A stretch of DNA of 64,000 nucleotides from Ktedonobacter racemifer DSM 44963 (GCF_000178855.1 NZ_ADVG01000002.1:372001-436000); one strand, 5' to 3'. Shown: positions 25,985 through 35,972, counted from the stretch's first letter. Notes: a model not told the origin generated them from the letters alone. Numbers and translations are program-made.

Positions 25985-26614
25985 TTATCCTCTTACGCTC
26001 GCTGGTAAAACAGCAGCACTGGCCGTGGCATCGGCCTGCTTCGGCCACAGACCGATGGTCAGCCAGATCAGTCCGATCAAGACGATCACTGTGCCCAGAT
26101 CACCGATGGGACCCTGGAAGAAGCCACCGGCGAAACTGACCAGGGCGCCGATGATGAGCGCCAGGCCAGACCAGCGAGGTGAGGTGGCGGAGCGCAGAAT
26201 GGCGATGCCCAGCAGGACGCCGCCTATGAGCAACATCAGGCCGTCAATCGTAAAGAAGATGAACAGTGGGGCCGGAGGCGGGCCGCTCACGAGCGACGGG
26301 TCTTTGACAGCCAGGTAGGGAAAGACAAAGGCGAAGATGGGCTCCGTGGCCAGGGCCATGAGGAAAAAGAGCGACGTGCAAACAGATCCGATCAGCCCCA
26401 GAACCCCAGTTCTCTGGTTGCCTCCAAGAGAGACGCCGGGCAGGCCCAGCACTACCAGCATCGCGCCAGTCAGGCGGATCAGGGCAGTGGCAACGCTGAG
26501 CGTATCAGCCGGACCGGAGTCTACAAAAAAGCCCGGCACAATGCCGACGATCACGATAACGCTGCCAGCGAGCAGGCTCAGCCCGCTCAAACGCTTTAAA
26601 GGAGTTGATAACAT
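25985..26614 (-). CDS. Small integral membrane protein of the two-component operon
   Basis: Start set at MLSTPLKRLSG (AAGGAGG 9 nt upstream); the longer frame to 26704 lacks support. About 209 aa with five to six predicted TM helices (LSLLAGSVIVIVGIVPGF, CTSLFFLMALATEPIFAF, LFIFFTIDGLMLLIGGVL among them). No recognised family. It is the first gene of a four-gene row with the kinase-less sensor, the kinase and the regulator, so it may sense or report membrane state to them. Confidence 0.75.
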   Translation of the reverse strand: MLSTPLKRLSGLSLLAGSVIVIVGIVPGFFVDSGPADTLSVATALIRLTGAMLVVLGLPGVSLGGNQRTGVLGLIGSVCTSLFFLMALATEPIFAFVFPYLAVKDPSLVSGPPPAPLFIFFTIDGLMLLIGGVLLGIAILRSATSPRWSGLALIIGALVSFAGGFFQGPIGDLGTVIVLIGLIWLTIGLWPKQADATASAAVLPASVRG

Positions 26615-26857
26615 GGGTGATAGCCTCCTTGCAGGTTTTTCCTGCTTCCCATTGGTATGCAGGCACGCAGCAGGGCGTGCCTGCGAGAGCCGCGCCGGGT
26701 ACAAAAGCCGATGCTACATTCACAAGTGAAACGTTTTTCATATCGCTACTTCAATGGTACTGGAGAGGCTATTGCCTTGTCATGGGACAACGACCCAATT
26801 CTTGCGGGCTATTTGTCCTATGGAGAACACTCAAGCGGGATAAATGTCCCAACGAGA

Positions 26858-26923
26858 GGGAGGCCCAGGATACGCATAAAATGTATCGCCATGAGCGATT
26901 TTTACGCGTATCCTGGGCCTCCC
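26858..26923. terminator. Long hairpin, likely terminator/insulator
   Basis: GGGAGGCCCAGGATACGC (from 26858) and GCGTATCCTGGGCCTCCC (to 26923) form an almost perfect stem of more than 20 bp, with a nested ATCGC-GCGAT fold in the apex. It lies between the promoter side of the two-component operon and the 3' end of the GH43 gene, so it probably ends GH43 transcription. Confidence 0.7.
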
Positions 26924-26948
26924 TTATATGATTCGGGGTCAGGGCTAA

Positions 26949-29570
26949 CTAGGGTTGATTATAGACGTGGACATAATCAAAGTACGCGGGAATGGTATTG
27001 ACAGGTCCAGAAGAGAAGCCAAACAGGCCAATCTTGATAGGGTATGCTGACGATACTGGGCTAAGATCCCATGCATTCCCTCTGATCCAATGAACGCCAT
27101 CCACGCTGCTATAGGGCGTATAGACATTCCCATCGCGATAGATGCGCAGCCAGGTGATAACAGTCGGCTTTGTCGCCGTACTCCCGTTCTGGGTCGGTTG
27201 GGGATTTGAGAGGTAATCCCAACTCTCACCTTCCAGCGGACATTGCTGCGTGGTATAGGCCTTGACAGCAATGTTGCTGGTGGGCGATGGCTGCACATCG
27301 CAGGTCTTTTGATCGCCTGGAGTGGGGTCCAGCGTTTCATGACCAGCGATGACTTTGTTTAACGATTCATGGTGCGTCACGCCAACTTTAATATAGTGAT
27401 CATCATCACTATAGATGAGCAGGCCTGCTTGCTGGTAATTAGTATTTGGATCAAACGTGAGTTTGGTTTCCATCATATAGTTACCGGCAGGCTGATTCTC
27501 TAGCAGAAGATTGGTTGCACTGTTCTGATTGCGATAAAGATCACCATTGATGGTGATTGAGAGTTGTCCATTGACGAACGTGTGCCGGATTGCATCTTCA
27601 TGTGCCCATGACCACTGCGGTCCCAGTCTCCCGTTGAACTCGTCAGAGTACGGCGAGAGCAGAGTACCAGCCTGTGGTGTTTGCTGTGGTGGCGCGACAT
27701 GATGATTCAAGGGTGCAGTAGCAATATTGTCGAAGTCGGCCTGCGCATTCTCAGTGATAATGCCAACCTTGCTATCATTCACACGGAAGGAAGCAGGTAG
27801 CATTCGCTCCTGTACCGCGAGCGGATCGCGCTGCGTGTCAGAGAGCGTAAAACGCAAGCGCGCCTGACCTGACTGGCCGCTTTCATCATCGATGATCAGG
27901 TGATGCCAGTCTGAGGGATCGAAATTGGCAGGCAGCGGCGTGACCTGCTCACCCTGGATAGCGTGTCCATTCTGATAGGGAACGGTCACCAGCGTATTGT
28001 GAGCGGGATCAATGAAGGCCGCAATAAAGGCAGAGTTATTGTCTCCTTCCTGGCGATAAGAGACTACTCCTCCATAGCGCCCGGCAGGTCCAGCTTTTTC
28101 CAGCCTGAGATCTAGCTCTGTACGGTAGCCCTGGGGAATCGTCATCTGGCTGACGAGCAAGCCTTGACCATTCGGCCCTGTTTGCGTGACAAAACCGCCT
28201 GTGGTGGCATCTCCCGCATTGCTCTGCCAGTTTCCGCTCAGCCTATTCCAGTTCACATTCAAAGAGCTGGTTGTCGCATTAAAGTTATCACCAAAGGTTG
28301 GCGTGGTAACTGGAGCAACATTGGTGAGCGATGGCCCCTTGCCATCGTTAACAATCGGCCAACCATCCGCCGTCCAGTCCACGCGATCCATAAACAACTG
28401 ACGGAATGAGATGCCTGAGCCTTTTACCCAGCCATCATTCTCATCGACACCATGATAGATGATCCAATCCTGCCCGGAGAGATCCGTAATCATGGCGTTA
28501 TGTCCAATACCTCGCCACTTGTTACCATTCTGCTTGAGCGTGGGGTAGCCACCGCCCTGAGCTCCACTGTTGACGCCGGCGGGATCAATAGAAGGGCGCT
28601 GAGTCGGTACAGGCTGTGTGGATGGCGTCTCCATAGGATAGCCATTCTGATCGATAAACGGTCCTAACGGCGAGGTGGCGCGGCTAACAACGACGCTATA
28701 GGGGCTTTCGGGGCCATTGCAACAATTGCCCGAGGAAGAGAAGTTATAGTAATACGCCTTGCCGTTGACATCATGGCGTATCACATAGGTACCCTCATAG
28801 CGGTCCCAATGTCCAATCTGGTACGAAGGTCCGGTCACTTGCAGACCGTCAGGTGCTAATTTCTGGACCAGGGTGCCGCCGAAAAAGCTGCCATAGTACA
28901 TATAGCGCTGACCATCGTGGTCGGTAAAGACGGCGGGATCGATAGTCCAGTAGTAGCAGTTAGGGTCGGTATTGAAGACACAGGCACGTGGGGGAACAAT
29001 CGGCCCGTGCTGGAAACTTCCACCAGCTGAAGGGCCCGCGTCCTGCCATGGCCCAGCCGGGCTATTAGCCACCGCGACGCCTATTGAGCTGGGACCAGCC
29101 GTCGTGCCATACTTGGGCAAAGCCTTAGTATTCGACACGGTATAGTACATATAGTACTTATGATTAAAATACTGGATGTCAGGTGCCCAGAGGCCAGCAG
29201 TGGGATCAACCCAATCGGGCCGAGTCGGGAACGCATCGCCCACAAATTGCCAGTGAACGAGGTCCGTTGAGCGCTGGATGGGAAGAATATGGAACGAACC
29301 ATCGGACCAGAGATCCGAGGTCGCAACGACATAGTAATATCCATCAAGCCCCTTGGTAATCGTTGGATCTGCGGCTGTCTGGGCAATGATCGGATTGCTA
29401 TAGGTATTGCCTGCCTGCTTATTTGCTTGTGCCTGGGCGCTACGCGTTACGGAAGCGGCCTGGGCACTGGCAGAAAGCGGAAACAACAGTAGCATGATCA
29501 GCAGAGCAATGCTATAGCGGGGGAAACGTTTCAATAGCGACGATTTCGCTATTGCAAATAATCGTGGCAT
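26949..29570 (-). CDS. Secreted GH43-family glycosidase with two C-terminal beta-sandwich modules
   Basis: ATG at 29570 with AAGGAG upstream. Signal peptide: basic start, LLIMLLLFPLSASAQAA, likely cleaved after AQA. GH43 five-bladed propeller near residues 35-410: catalytic Asp in AADPTITKG, second Asp in TIDPAVFTDHDG, catalytic Glu in WDRYEGTYVI. A beta-xylosidase C2-like concanavalin domain follows near 430-630, and a DUF1349-like domain near 645-870 (DDDHYIKVGV, TWLRIYRDGN). This is the plan of extracellular arabinofuranosidases/xylosidases acting on plant hemicellulose. Single-gene unit; exact substrate unknown. Confidence 0.92.
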   Translation of the reverse strand: MPRLFAIAKSSLLKRFPRYSIALLIMLLLFPLSASAQAASVTRSAQAQANKQAGNTYSNPIIAQTAADPTITKGLDGYYYVVATSDLWSDGSFHILPIQRSTDLVHWQFVGDAFPTRPDWVDPTAGLWAPDIQYFNHKYYMYYTVSNTKALPKYGTTAGPSSIGVAVANSPAGPWQDAGPSAGGSFQHGPIVPPRACVFNTDPNCYYWTIDPAVFTDHDGQRYMYYGSFFGGTLVQKLAPDGLQVTGPSYQIGHWDRYEGTYVIRHDVNGKAYYYNFSSSGNCCNGPESPYSVVVSRATSPLGPFIDQNGYPMETPSTQPVPTQRPSIDPAGVNSGAQGGGYPTLKQNGNKWRGIGHNAMITDLSGQDWIIYHGVDENDGWVKGSGISFRQLFMDRVDWTADGWPIVNDGKGPSLTNVAPVTTPTFGDNFNATTSSLNVNWNRLSGNWQSNAGDATTGGFVTQTGPNGQGLLVSQMTIPQGYRTELDLRLEKAGPAGRYGGVVSYRQEGDNNSAFIAAFIDPAHNTLVTVPYQNGHAIQGEQVTPLPANFDPSDWHHLIIDDESGQSGQARLRFTLSDTQRDPLAVQERMLPASFRVNDSKVGIITENAQADFDNIATAPLNHHVAPPQQTPQAGTLLSPYSDEFNGRLGPQWSWAHEDAIRHTFVNGQLSITINGDLYRNQNSATNLLLENQPAGNYMMETKLTFDPNTNYQQAGLLIYSDDDHYIKVGVTHHESLNKVIAGHETLDPTPGDQKTCDVQPSPTSNIAVKAYTTQQCPLEGESWDYLSNPQPTQNGSTATKPTVITWLRIYRDGNVYTPYSSVDGVHWIRGNAWDLSPVSSAYPIKIGLFGFSSGPVNTIPAYFDYVHVYNQP

Positions 29571-29621
29571 GTGCAACTCCTTTGCCTGAGGATGCCTCCT
29601 TGCAAGTTCATCGTCTTCGTT

Positions 29622-30716
29622 TTACAACGTTGTAAACAAATGTAACATGCAAAATTTGTTTTTGTCAATATAGCGTCCTTGCAGATGTGCAGGACTGCTC
29701 GCTGCCGCTAACGCAATCGCCGTCGGATTTGCGATCAGACTCGCCAGGGTATTGACCACAACGGTCACAAACAGATAGGGGAGGAGCAAGGAGCGGGGGA
29801 GGAACAGAGCCAACGCTAACAAGGCGTATCCCAGAGCCCGTAGGAGGCTGGCAACCGCCAGGGAGCGTGTGCGGCGATACGGCTCGAGAAGCCGCATCAC
29901 AAGAGTCTGGGTCACGATCAACAGCCCGGTACCGAAGGCGGACAACGTTCCAAGCACCACCGTCGAGAGGTTCAAGGTCTCGGTTATGTAGAGAGGCAAC
30001 CCGGTAGACAGCAGAGAGAGCGCGAGGGTGAACAGGACATTGCACGCCACCAGCACGAGAAATGGACGGTCGGAGAGGACCGCAAGGGAGCTGATCGGCT
30101 TGAAGCTCTCACGACGCGGGCGAGGTCGTCGTGGTGATTGGTGCAGGAGCAGTAGGGCTGAAAGCCCGAAGCTGAGCACATTCTCCACAATGAGTACGTG
30201 ATAGCCTATGGTCCCAGCGAATGTCACGAGAAAGCCAGCCAACAAGCTGCCAACCCCAATGCCCAGATTCTGCGTCGCCCCGGTCAAGCCATACCAGCGG
30301 TCGCGCTCGTCGGGGCTGGCGACTTCAGTGATCAGGACACTGGATGCCACATAGAAGAGGCGTGCCCCTGCCATTACGAGGAAAGCCGAAACGCCCAGTA
30401 CAGCGATACTGTGGACGACGAGATAGCCCAGGAACCCCAGCGCCTGGAGCACCTGAGCAGCCACAACCATTGGCTTTGCCCCCAAGCGATCAACAAGGGT
30501 GCCCATGAGCGGGATCATCGGCAAAGTCAGAGCTGTCGCGATGGAAAGAGCTACGCCAATGGCTGGGAGGGCGAAGCCAGCAACCCGCTGAAAGTACAAC
30601 AGCGAGAAGGGCAGGTACAGCCCGGTTCCCAGCGCATCGATCAGGTAGGCCACCACGAGAGCCCCATGCCCGTGCATCTTCGGCAGGCCAAGCCGCTGTG
30701 CCAGCGTTGCAGACAT
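29622..30716 (-). CDS. MFS transporter, C-terminally truncated
   Basis: Start set at MSATLAQRLG with AAGGAG upstream; a longer frame to 30920 overlaps the MerR gene. The 364-aa chain has about ten TM helices and the MFS loop motif GTLVDRLGAKPM. The typical late motif SSPAHLQGRY is followed at once by an unrelated tail (IDKNKFCMLHLFTTL), so the last one or two helices are lost; the break is near 29680. Homologues of this drug-efflux type have 12 helices. It is therefore possibly non-functional. It lies 32 nt downstream of a MerR regulator, a usual arrangement for efflux control. Confidence 0.8.
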   Translation of the reverse strand: MSATLAQRLGLPKMHGHGALVVAYLIDALGTGLYLPFSLLYFQRVAGFALPAIGVALSIATALTLPMIPLMGTLVDRLGAKPMVVAAQVLQALGFLGYLVVHSIAVLGVSAFLVMAGARLFYVASSVLITEVASPDERDRWYGLTGATQNLGIGVGSLLAGFLVTFAGTIGYHVLIVENVLSFGLSALLLLHQSPRRPRPRRESFKPISSLAVLSDRPFLVLVACNVLFTLALSLLSTGLPLYITETLNLSTVVLGTLSAFGTGLLIVTQTLVMRLLEPYRRTRSLAVASLLRALGYALLALALFLPRSLLLPYLFVTVVVNTLASLIANPTAIALAAASSPAHLQGRYIDKNKFCMLHLFTTL

Positions 30717-30748
30717 CTTCTTTTCTCCTTCAAAGAACATTTGGGTGG

Positions 30749-31603
30749 TCAGAGAGAGCGCTGCTTGCTGTGGAGCAAGTCGTGAGAGGGAACCGCCTTT
30801 TCCACCGGGAATTGCATTTCCGTCACGCAGGAGGCATCGTCGTGAGAGATGGGGAGGGTGGTATGCAGAGAGACTTCTCGTGATGGTCCAATGATCCGGT
30901 AGCCATTCGCCTCGATCCACGTGAGGATCACCTCCTGTGCTTCGACGCGCGTGGTACCACCACCCTGGTGGACTATGGTTGCCATCAGAGCGGCGGGTAA
31001 CTCGTGAATGCGCACCCGTCCGCTCTCTGGAACCCGATGGCGCAACGCAACCGCAGCGGCCCTCTCAATGTCCTGGTCTTTGTACTCATCGTCGTACCAG
31101 ATGACGAATGGTTGCCCGGCACAGTTCTCATGCTCCTCAAGCGCGGCGTACACTTCCGCATACAGCAGACTGATCTCATTGTGTGTGGGAAGCGTTGCCC
31201 GGACAGAGGCGACCAGCAGCGGTTCGACGTGCTTGAGAATGACATCATACGTGGACAACGTTTCCTCCTGTTCAATCTGTTGCAAACGTCCTTCCACCTC
31301 GACGAGTTGACTTTGCATCTCGCCCAGCTGTTGGCTGAGCTGGGCATGACGCAGACGCAGCATGCCACGCATCTGCTCTGGCGTTAACCCTTCCGTCAGC
31401 ACTACGCCAATCTGCGCAAGCTCGAAACCGAGGCCCTTGAGTGCCAGGATGCGATTCAAGCGCGGCAATTGGCTGGCAGAGTAGTAACGATAGCCGGTGA
31501 AGTCATCTACCTCGACCGGCTTGAGAAGACCTACTTGATCGTAATAGCGCAAGGTGGGAACCGGAACCTGCACTAGTTTGGAGAATTCCCCGATCTTGAA
31601 CAT
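30749..31603 (-). CDS. MerR-family regulator with GyrI-like effector domain
   Basis: Start set at MFKIGEFSKL (AAGGAGG 6 nt upstream). The MerR winged helix is FKIGEFSKLVQVPVPTLRYYDQVGLLKP with the segment YRYYSASQL, split here for length; a coiled coil (about residues 75-115, LSQQLGEMQSQLVEVEGRL) follows, then a GyrI-like/AraC effector-binding domain (about 125-280) as in BmrR. BmrR-type proteins bind hydrophobic cations and turn on efflux genes. The MFS gene directly downstream is its probable target, although truncated. Confidence 0.92.
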   Translation of the reverse strand: MFKIGEFSKLVQVPVPTLRYYDQVGLLKPVEVDDFTGYRYYSASQLPRLNRILALKGLGFELAQIGVVLTEGLTPEQMRGMLRLRHAQLSQQLGEMQSQLVEVEGRLQQIEQEETLSTYDVILKHVEPLLVASVRATLPTHNEISLLYAEVYAALEEHENCAGQPFVIWYDDEYKDQDIERAAAVALRHRVPESGRVRIHELPAALMATIVHQGGGTTRVEAQEVILTWIEANGYRIIGPSREVSLHTTLPISHDDASCVTEMQFPVEKAVPSHDLLHSKQRSL

Positions 31604-32041
31604 CGTTGCCTCCTTTACTCCATACAACGCGGCTTTGCCAGGAGAAGCTTCCAGCGCCGCCGTAGCGGGGCAGCTCCTTTTTTCGTGTGATGGGTCGAAC
31701 GAACCGTTCGGACGCGCGCCAGCATGTTTTGCCGAGCATACTGTTCGTGACATCTGGGCTGTCAACAGGATTTATCACCTGTTTGGAACAAGACAAGCCA
31801 GATAGGCCGATACCATCGGTTTTTGCTGCTGCTCCTCTGTTCTGATCAAAGGATACACTCTCAAGTGGCTTGAGAGTCAAGGCTCCTCTTCCTTGGAGTG
31901 GGTAAGGAAGGTGGCGTAATGACCAGGAAGCCGAGTGAAGTTGGGTTCTGTCTGTTGTCGTAATCTGGTGCATTTCTGATTGCGGGATCAGGAGTTGATA
32001 GACGCTCCAGATAGACAGAGGATGATGCTTTCGACAATTTG
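31604..32041. other. Intergenic region upstream of the MerR gene
   Basis: No credible gene. It should hold the promoter of the merR-MFS pair; CGAACGAACCGTTCG near 31688 is a short dyad that might be an operator, though it is ~80 bp from the start codon. The right part borders the right end of the TnpB-like element. Confidence 0.4.
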
Positions 32042-33701
32042 CTACTCTGAAGACTCCCCGTGCGAAAGCAGCGGGGGTTCTGAGCGTTCCGTCCACGCTT
32101 CCAGCCTTCCTGCTTGGGCAAGAGAGGCTGGCTCTTGTGTGGGTTCCCTCAGACTTTTGGGCAGACGCGCTCTGGCTCGAGTCACACCCAAGCTTCGGGG
32201 CAAGATCTGCCCCTCTTTCGCGCGTTGTGCTGTACGCTCGTGTGCTGCCCGCAGGCGCGCCTCCGCACCTTCCCAATACTCCTGGTATCGGGCACACGAG
32301 GGAATGGGGTCTGCTGGATCGAGGGAGGCGGCAAGAAACGCCGAATACAGGTCACGTTGCACTGGCCCCACGCCACATGCACAGTGATGCCAGCGCTGAG
32401 AAAGCGGCTTCTTGACCCGTCTGCCGCAGCCGTGACACCATTGGCTCAGCGCCGTCGTGCGCGTAGGAACTTCCACCAGGATGCCGCCCGTGCTTGCAAC
32501 GGTGCGCCTCAACAGTTCCACAAACATCCCAGGTGCTCGCAGTCCCACACTCTTGCCAAACTGCTTCTGCCATGCCTTGTAGGAAATCTTTTCGATGATG
32601 ATGGTGCTGCCAAGCTTCACTACCTGATGCACTTTGCGCCCATGCAGGCTCTTGCGGTGCGCTGCCAACGTGCGCTCTTTGGTGGCTTTGCGTCGTCGGG
32701 TGATCTGGTAGCGCTTACTCTGCTTCCAGCGCAGCTTTTTCTTGCCTTGTTTTTTGATGTGCCCCTTCTCGTCGTAGTGCTCGGGATTAGCCGCCCTTCG
32801 TTGCCGCTCCATCTGCCGTTGCAAGCGACGAATGGCACGGGCCTCGGGAGCTAGTTCTGCGCAGAACACCTCCAGGCTTGCCTCTCCCTCCTGGGGGAAG
32901 AGAGCCAGGGTGGAGGGACCAAGGTCACCGCCAACGATACTCATGCCAACCGTGTGCTTCTTCTTCTGGTGGGGCTTGCCTTCCAAAGCGAGTTGCACGC
33001 GCGTAGCGATCCCCATGGGCATCAGCGCCCGCCGCTCTGGGGCTGCTGGCGGGACGTTGGATGAGGCGAGCGTACTTGATGCGGTGCCTGAGCCCATGGG
33101 TCACCACTTCATCCTTCCAATCGATGAGGGCGGGCAGCTGGTCTCCGTTCCAGAGCAGATACCCTGCGTTTCCCTCCTCGGGTGGTTGCAACACAAAGCG
33201 CAGGCTGGTATCGTTGCGTTTGTTCTCGATGCTGGAGAAGCCACATCCTCGGCTCTTAAAACGCACCCGCTTTCCTTTCCCCAGGCAGACGCGATTGAGG
33301 GCGCGATAGGCGCGAGTGGCCAGGGTTTGGGCGAGGACCGCCTCGATATGCTCGGCAATCCAGCCGACGCGTAATCCTTTGACGGCTTCATGCAACACTG
33401 CTTCGGTGAAGCCATACGCTTTGCGCAAGGCGGAGAAGGCGGCGGCCCGTTCGGCTTTCTGGGTGCGAGGAATGGTACGAGCCACTTGCCAGGCAGGGTC
33501 AGACCGCATGCGACGCAGGCGCTGTTGGCCTTGGGAGAGGATGGCATTGTAGAGTTGACGAGCAGCTTCCAAATGGGCACGCAAGCGGGAGGCTTGCCCT
33601 GCATCGACGAGCAGGGGCAGTTCGAGCAGGAAGGTGGGGGTGGCAGGCCGTTTCTCCTGCTGTTCCTTCTTCTTGCGTTGTCCCCGGCATGTCTTTGGCA
33701 T
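32042..33701 (-). pseudogene. tnpB-like gene with one frameshift
   Basis: The N-terminal part starts at MPKTCRGQRKKKEQ and runs to about 33000 (RLRAHLEAARQLYNAIL, VRFKSRGCGFSS). There the frame changes: GDRYA in one frame continues as RVQLALEGKPHQKKKH in the next. The second part has RuvC Asp in VGGDLGPSTL, Glu in IIIEKISYKAW, a zinc finger CHGCGRR...CACG and the third acidic residue in VQRDLYSAF. This is a larger, Arg-rich TnpB lineage distinct from the other copies here. A one-base change near 33000 would restore a ~555-aa protein; sequencing error or recent mutation cannot be told apart. Confidence 0.85.
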
Positions 33702-33870
33702 CCCCGCTCCTCCTTCAATCTCATACGTGCGATCGATCCTCGCACGGCTATTGTACCAGAGAGTCGGGAAGAACACAAGTTCTAGAAGACTGGCTTTTTC
33801 CGGTCCTCACGCTCACGCGGGGGAGGCGATTCATCCCCGGCATCAATGACCGGGGCTTTCTCGCCACGTT
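32042..33870 (-). mobile_element. TnpB-like single-gene element (third type), frameshifted
   Basis: The left end, at high coordinates, has the hairpin CCCCGGCATCAATGACCGGGG (33835-33855) with the GGGGATGAATCGCC context on the minus strand shared with the other TnpB elements. The right end is near 32050-32076, where the minus strand shows CCCCCGCTGCTTTCGCACGGGGAG. No TnpA gene. Confidence 0.7.
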
Positions 33871-34561
33871 CTCTGTAAAATTATCAGGTGAAATTGGTCG
33901 TTTTTCTCGAATGATCCTAACGGTTTTTCCTGTATTGCCTGCTCTCGACTTCTGCTCGAGACCGCACATGACAAATCAATGAAAGCTTCGTGTCTTTCCG
34001 GAAAGACACGCCTCATTTCACCATAGTCATGATGCAGGATTCGACCGGCTTCTTTCCAAATTTGACAGTGTCGTGTGACAATCTGAGGTAGTTGAAGCAG
34101 TCACATTGATGCGCAAGCTGTCACCAGTATGACAAACGCTGAGGGAAAAGAATAGAACAGCACTACGCATTTTTTTGTATACATGAAAAACGGAAGAGCT
34201 ACGCTCCCTTTCCTCTTTTTTACATAAATTTACAGTTTTTTGCATGCTTATAACGTCGGTTATCTGTGGTCTCAGTTCTGACAGAACCTAATGATACTAT
34301 TGGAAAACTTCATCGGAGCGGATTCCTTTTCCTTATGGGAGCACCGTATTATCTGGAGCAAAAACCTACGATAAGCTGCGAATCCGCTCCTCTGGCTTGT
34401 TCTCTAGAGAGATCAAAAGCCACTGGCGCCTTCAGTGTCTTCTAATACGCTTTTTTCTTCTCTTTTATCGCAAAAGCGGGAATCTGAGGAGTTGTATGAA
34501 GTCTTAGCGTAGGTTTTGTCCTGGAGATTACCGTTATCCCCTCAAACAGTTGATTGAAGAG
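33871..34561. other. Intergenic region with several dyads, no gene
   Basis: No protein gene is supported. It contains a perfect 22-bp palindrome at 33989-34010 (CGTGTCTTTCC and its complement), an 11-bp inverted repeat GGAGCGGATTC/GAATCCGCTCC at 34315-34325 and 34380-34390, and another, AAAACCTACG/CGTAGGTTTT, at 34361-34370 and 34508-34517. The interleaved repeats may be ends of a decayed small mobile element. Confidence 0.5.
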
Positions 34562-35038
34562 CTACAAGGCTTCGCTCGCTTCGTGCGCACGCCGTTTGCG
34601 TCGGGCGATTGCCTCTCCCCCTGGCCGTCCCTCGACCAGGCACCACAGGAGAGTGATGCCCTCTGAGAGGGACTGCCCCTGGGTGGCCTTGGTGATGAAC
34701 TCGTAGAGCGTTGCCTCAACAGCCCTCACACGAGTAGCCATCTCTTCCCCTGTTTCGGTCAACGTCAGCGTCACCATCCGGCCATTCGTTGCAGATGGCA
34801 GACGCTTGACGAGGTCCGCCTCGACTAACCCGTTGACCAGTCTGCTTGGACTGCCGTTCTCGCAGACGAGCAGATCCCCAAGTGCAATCAGTGACAACGG
34901 CTGATGCTCCTCAAGCACGCGCAGCACCTCTGCCTGCGATGGGGTGAGATCAAGGGGACGCAACGCCTCTGTTAATAGCCGGTTCCCTTCGCGTTGTGCT
35001 GCGAGCACGAGATAGCGGAATTCTTCAACAGGTTGCAT
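34562..35038 (-). CDS. MarR-family transcriptional regulator
   Basis: 158 aa. Winged-helix region with LTPSQAEVLRVLEEHQPLS, recognition helix around ENGSPSRLVNGLVEADLV, wing with RLPSATNGRMVTLTLTETG. It starts 18 nt after the stop of the MBL hydrolase gene and is co-transcribed with it. The 50-bp palindrome in front of that gene is the natural candidate for its operator, giving autoregulation. Confidence 0.93.
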   Translation of the reverse strand: MQPVEEFRYLVLAAQREGNRLLTEALRPLDLTPSQAEVLRVLEEHQPLSLIALGDLLVCENGSPSRLVNGLVEADLVKRLPSATNGRMVTLTLTETGEEMATRVRAVEATLYEFITKATQGQSLSEGITLLWCLVEGRPGGEAIARRKRRAHEASEAL

Positions 35039-35056
35039 GGCTCTGTTTCTCCTTCT

Positions 35057-35908
35057 TCATGAGGCATGGATCAAGCGCTCACCAGGAACGGCAACTGCAC
35101 GGGCGGCCAATCTTTGAGCAGACTCCGGATCATGGGCAGGAAGGTAGACCGTTGGCACGGATTGGAGGTACGCCAGAACTTGGCGCGCTGTCTCCTGGTA
35201 TTGCGCCATATTCAGCGTCACTCCGTCAACGACCTGGTCCAGCATCAACTGTTGGGTATACGAGGCATCAGCTGCGAAAAAGAGCGCGTGATCCTCTTCC
35301 TGGACCACGACCGAGTAATGCCCAACCGTATGACCTGGGGTAAAGACCAACTGGACATCGTCTGCCTGGGTCAGCGGAGAGCTATGTGTAAAAGGCCCGA
35401 AAGGTCGAGGCGCAAAATCGATCAACGTTGGTTTGAACCAGGTCGGCCAGTGCTGCGGGAGGTAACCACTTCGTTGCCCGCGAAAACCGAGGGCGGCCTG
35501 ATATTCTGTCTGCGAGACCAGAATCTTCGACCTGGGGAAATGATGCAGTCCACCGGCGTGATCGGTGTGAAAGTGCGTGAGCAACACCCAACGCACATCG
35601 TTTGGGGCAATCCCCAGAGCGCGTAGTTGTGGTCCAATCTCCTCCTCAGGACGTACCCATTCGCGTACGCTCTTGAAGTAAGGGTGCCACCAGGGGAAAT
35701 ATCCCGGTTCGGTCGCACGGGCAGTTTCCCCAGTGTCAACCACAATAATCCCTTCAGGATGCTCAATCACCCATGCATAGATGGGTAAGGGCTCAGCCCA
35801 GTTGGTGTCGAGCATGGTATTCACAAAGCGCAGAAAGCCATTTCCCTGGCCGCTCATCTGGCGTTTTTTGATCGCGACCGTTCCTGTCTGAATGGCATGG
35901 ATACGCAT
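35057..35908 (-). CDS. Metallo-beta-lactamase-fold hydrolase, AHL-lactonase-like
   Basis: Start set at MRIHAIQTG, preceded by GAGGAG. About 283 aa. Zinc-binding motif LLTHFHTDHAGGL (HxHxDH) near residue 108, then His in FTPGHTVGHYS, Asp in FFAADASY, and the C-terminal His in YLPAHDPES. Length and the LPIYAWVIEHPEGIIVVDTG opening resemble N-acyl-homoserine-lactone lactonases (AiiA/AttM group), which degrade quorum signals; other lactone or ester substrates are equally possible. Forms an operon with the MarR gene. Confidence 0.88.
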   Translation of the reverse strand: MRIHAIQTGTVAIKKRQMSGQGNGFLRFVNTMLDTNWAEPLPIYAWVIEHPEGIIVVDTGETARATEPGYFPWWHPYFKSVREWVRPEEEIGPQLRALGIAPNDVRWVLLTHFHTDHAGGLHHFPRSKILVSQTEYQAALGFRGQRSGYLPQHWPTWFKPTLIDFAPRPFGPFTHSSPLTQADDVQLVFTPGHTVGHYSVVVQEEDHALFFAADASYTQQLMLDQVVDGVTLNMAQYQETARQVLAYLQSVPTVYLPAHDPESAQRLAARAVAVPGERLIHAS

Positions 35909-35922
35909 AATATTTGTCTCCT

Positions 35923-35972
35923 CATTCATTACAGATCATTGATGCTGTGCCATCAATGATCTGTAATGAATG
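35923..35972. promoter_or_regulatory. Perfect 50-bp palindrome, probable MarR operator
   Basis: Two perfectly complementary 22-bp arms (35923-35944 and 35951-35972; core ATTACAGATCATTGATG) are separated by CTGTGC. The left arm ends 15 nt from the start codon of the lactonase gene and includes part of its Shine-Dalgarno region. Dimeric regulators of the MarR type bind such dyads, though 22-bp arms are longer than usual; the RNA hairpin would also mask the ribosome-binding site. Confidence 0.65.

Noticed and set aside
31503..32297. 264-codon minus frame upstream of the MerR gene
   Set aside because: It overlaps the MerR start and the tnpB-like end in other frames; no Shine-Dalgarno site and no family look.
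34315..34517. Interleaved inverted repeats considered as a CRISPR array or attachment site
   Set aside because: Repeats occur only twice, inverted and unevenly spaced; no CRISPR-like unit, cas gene or integrase nearby.
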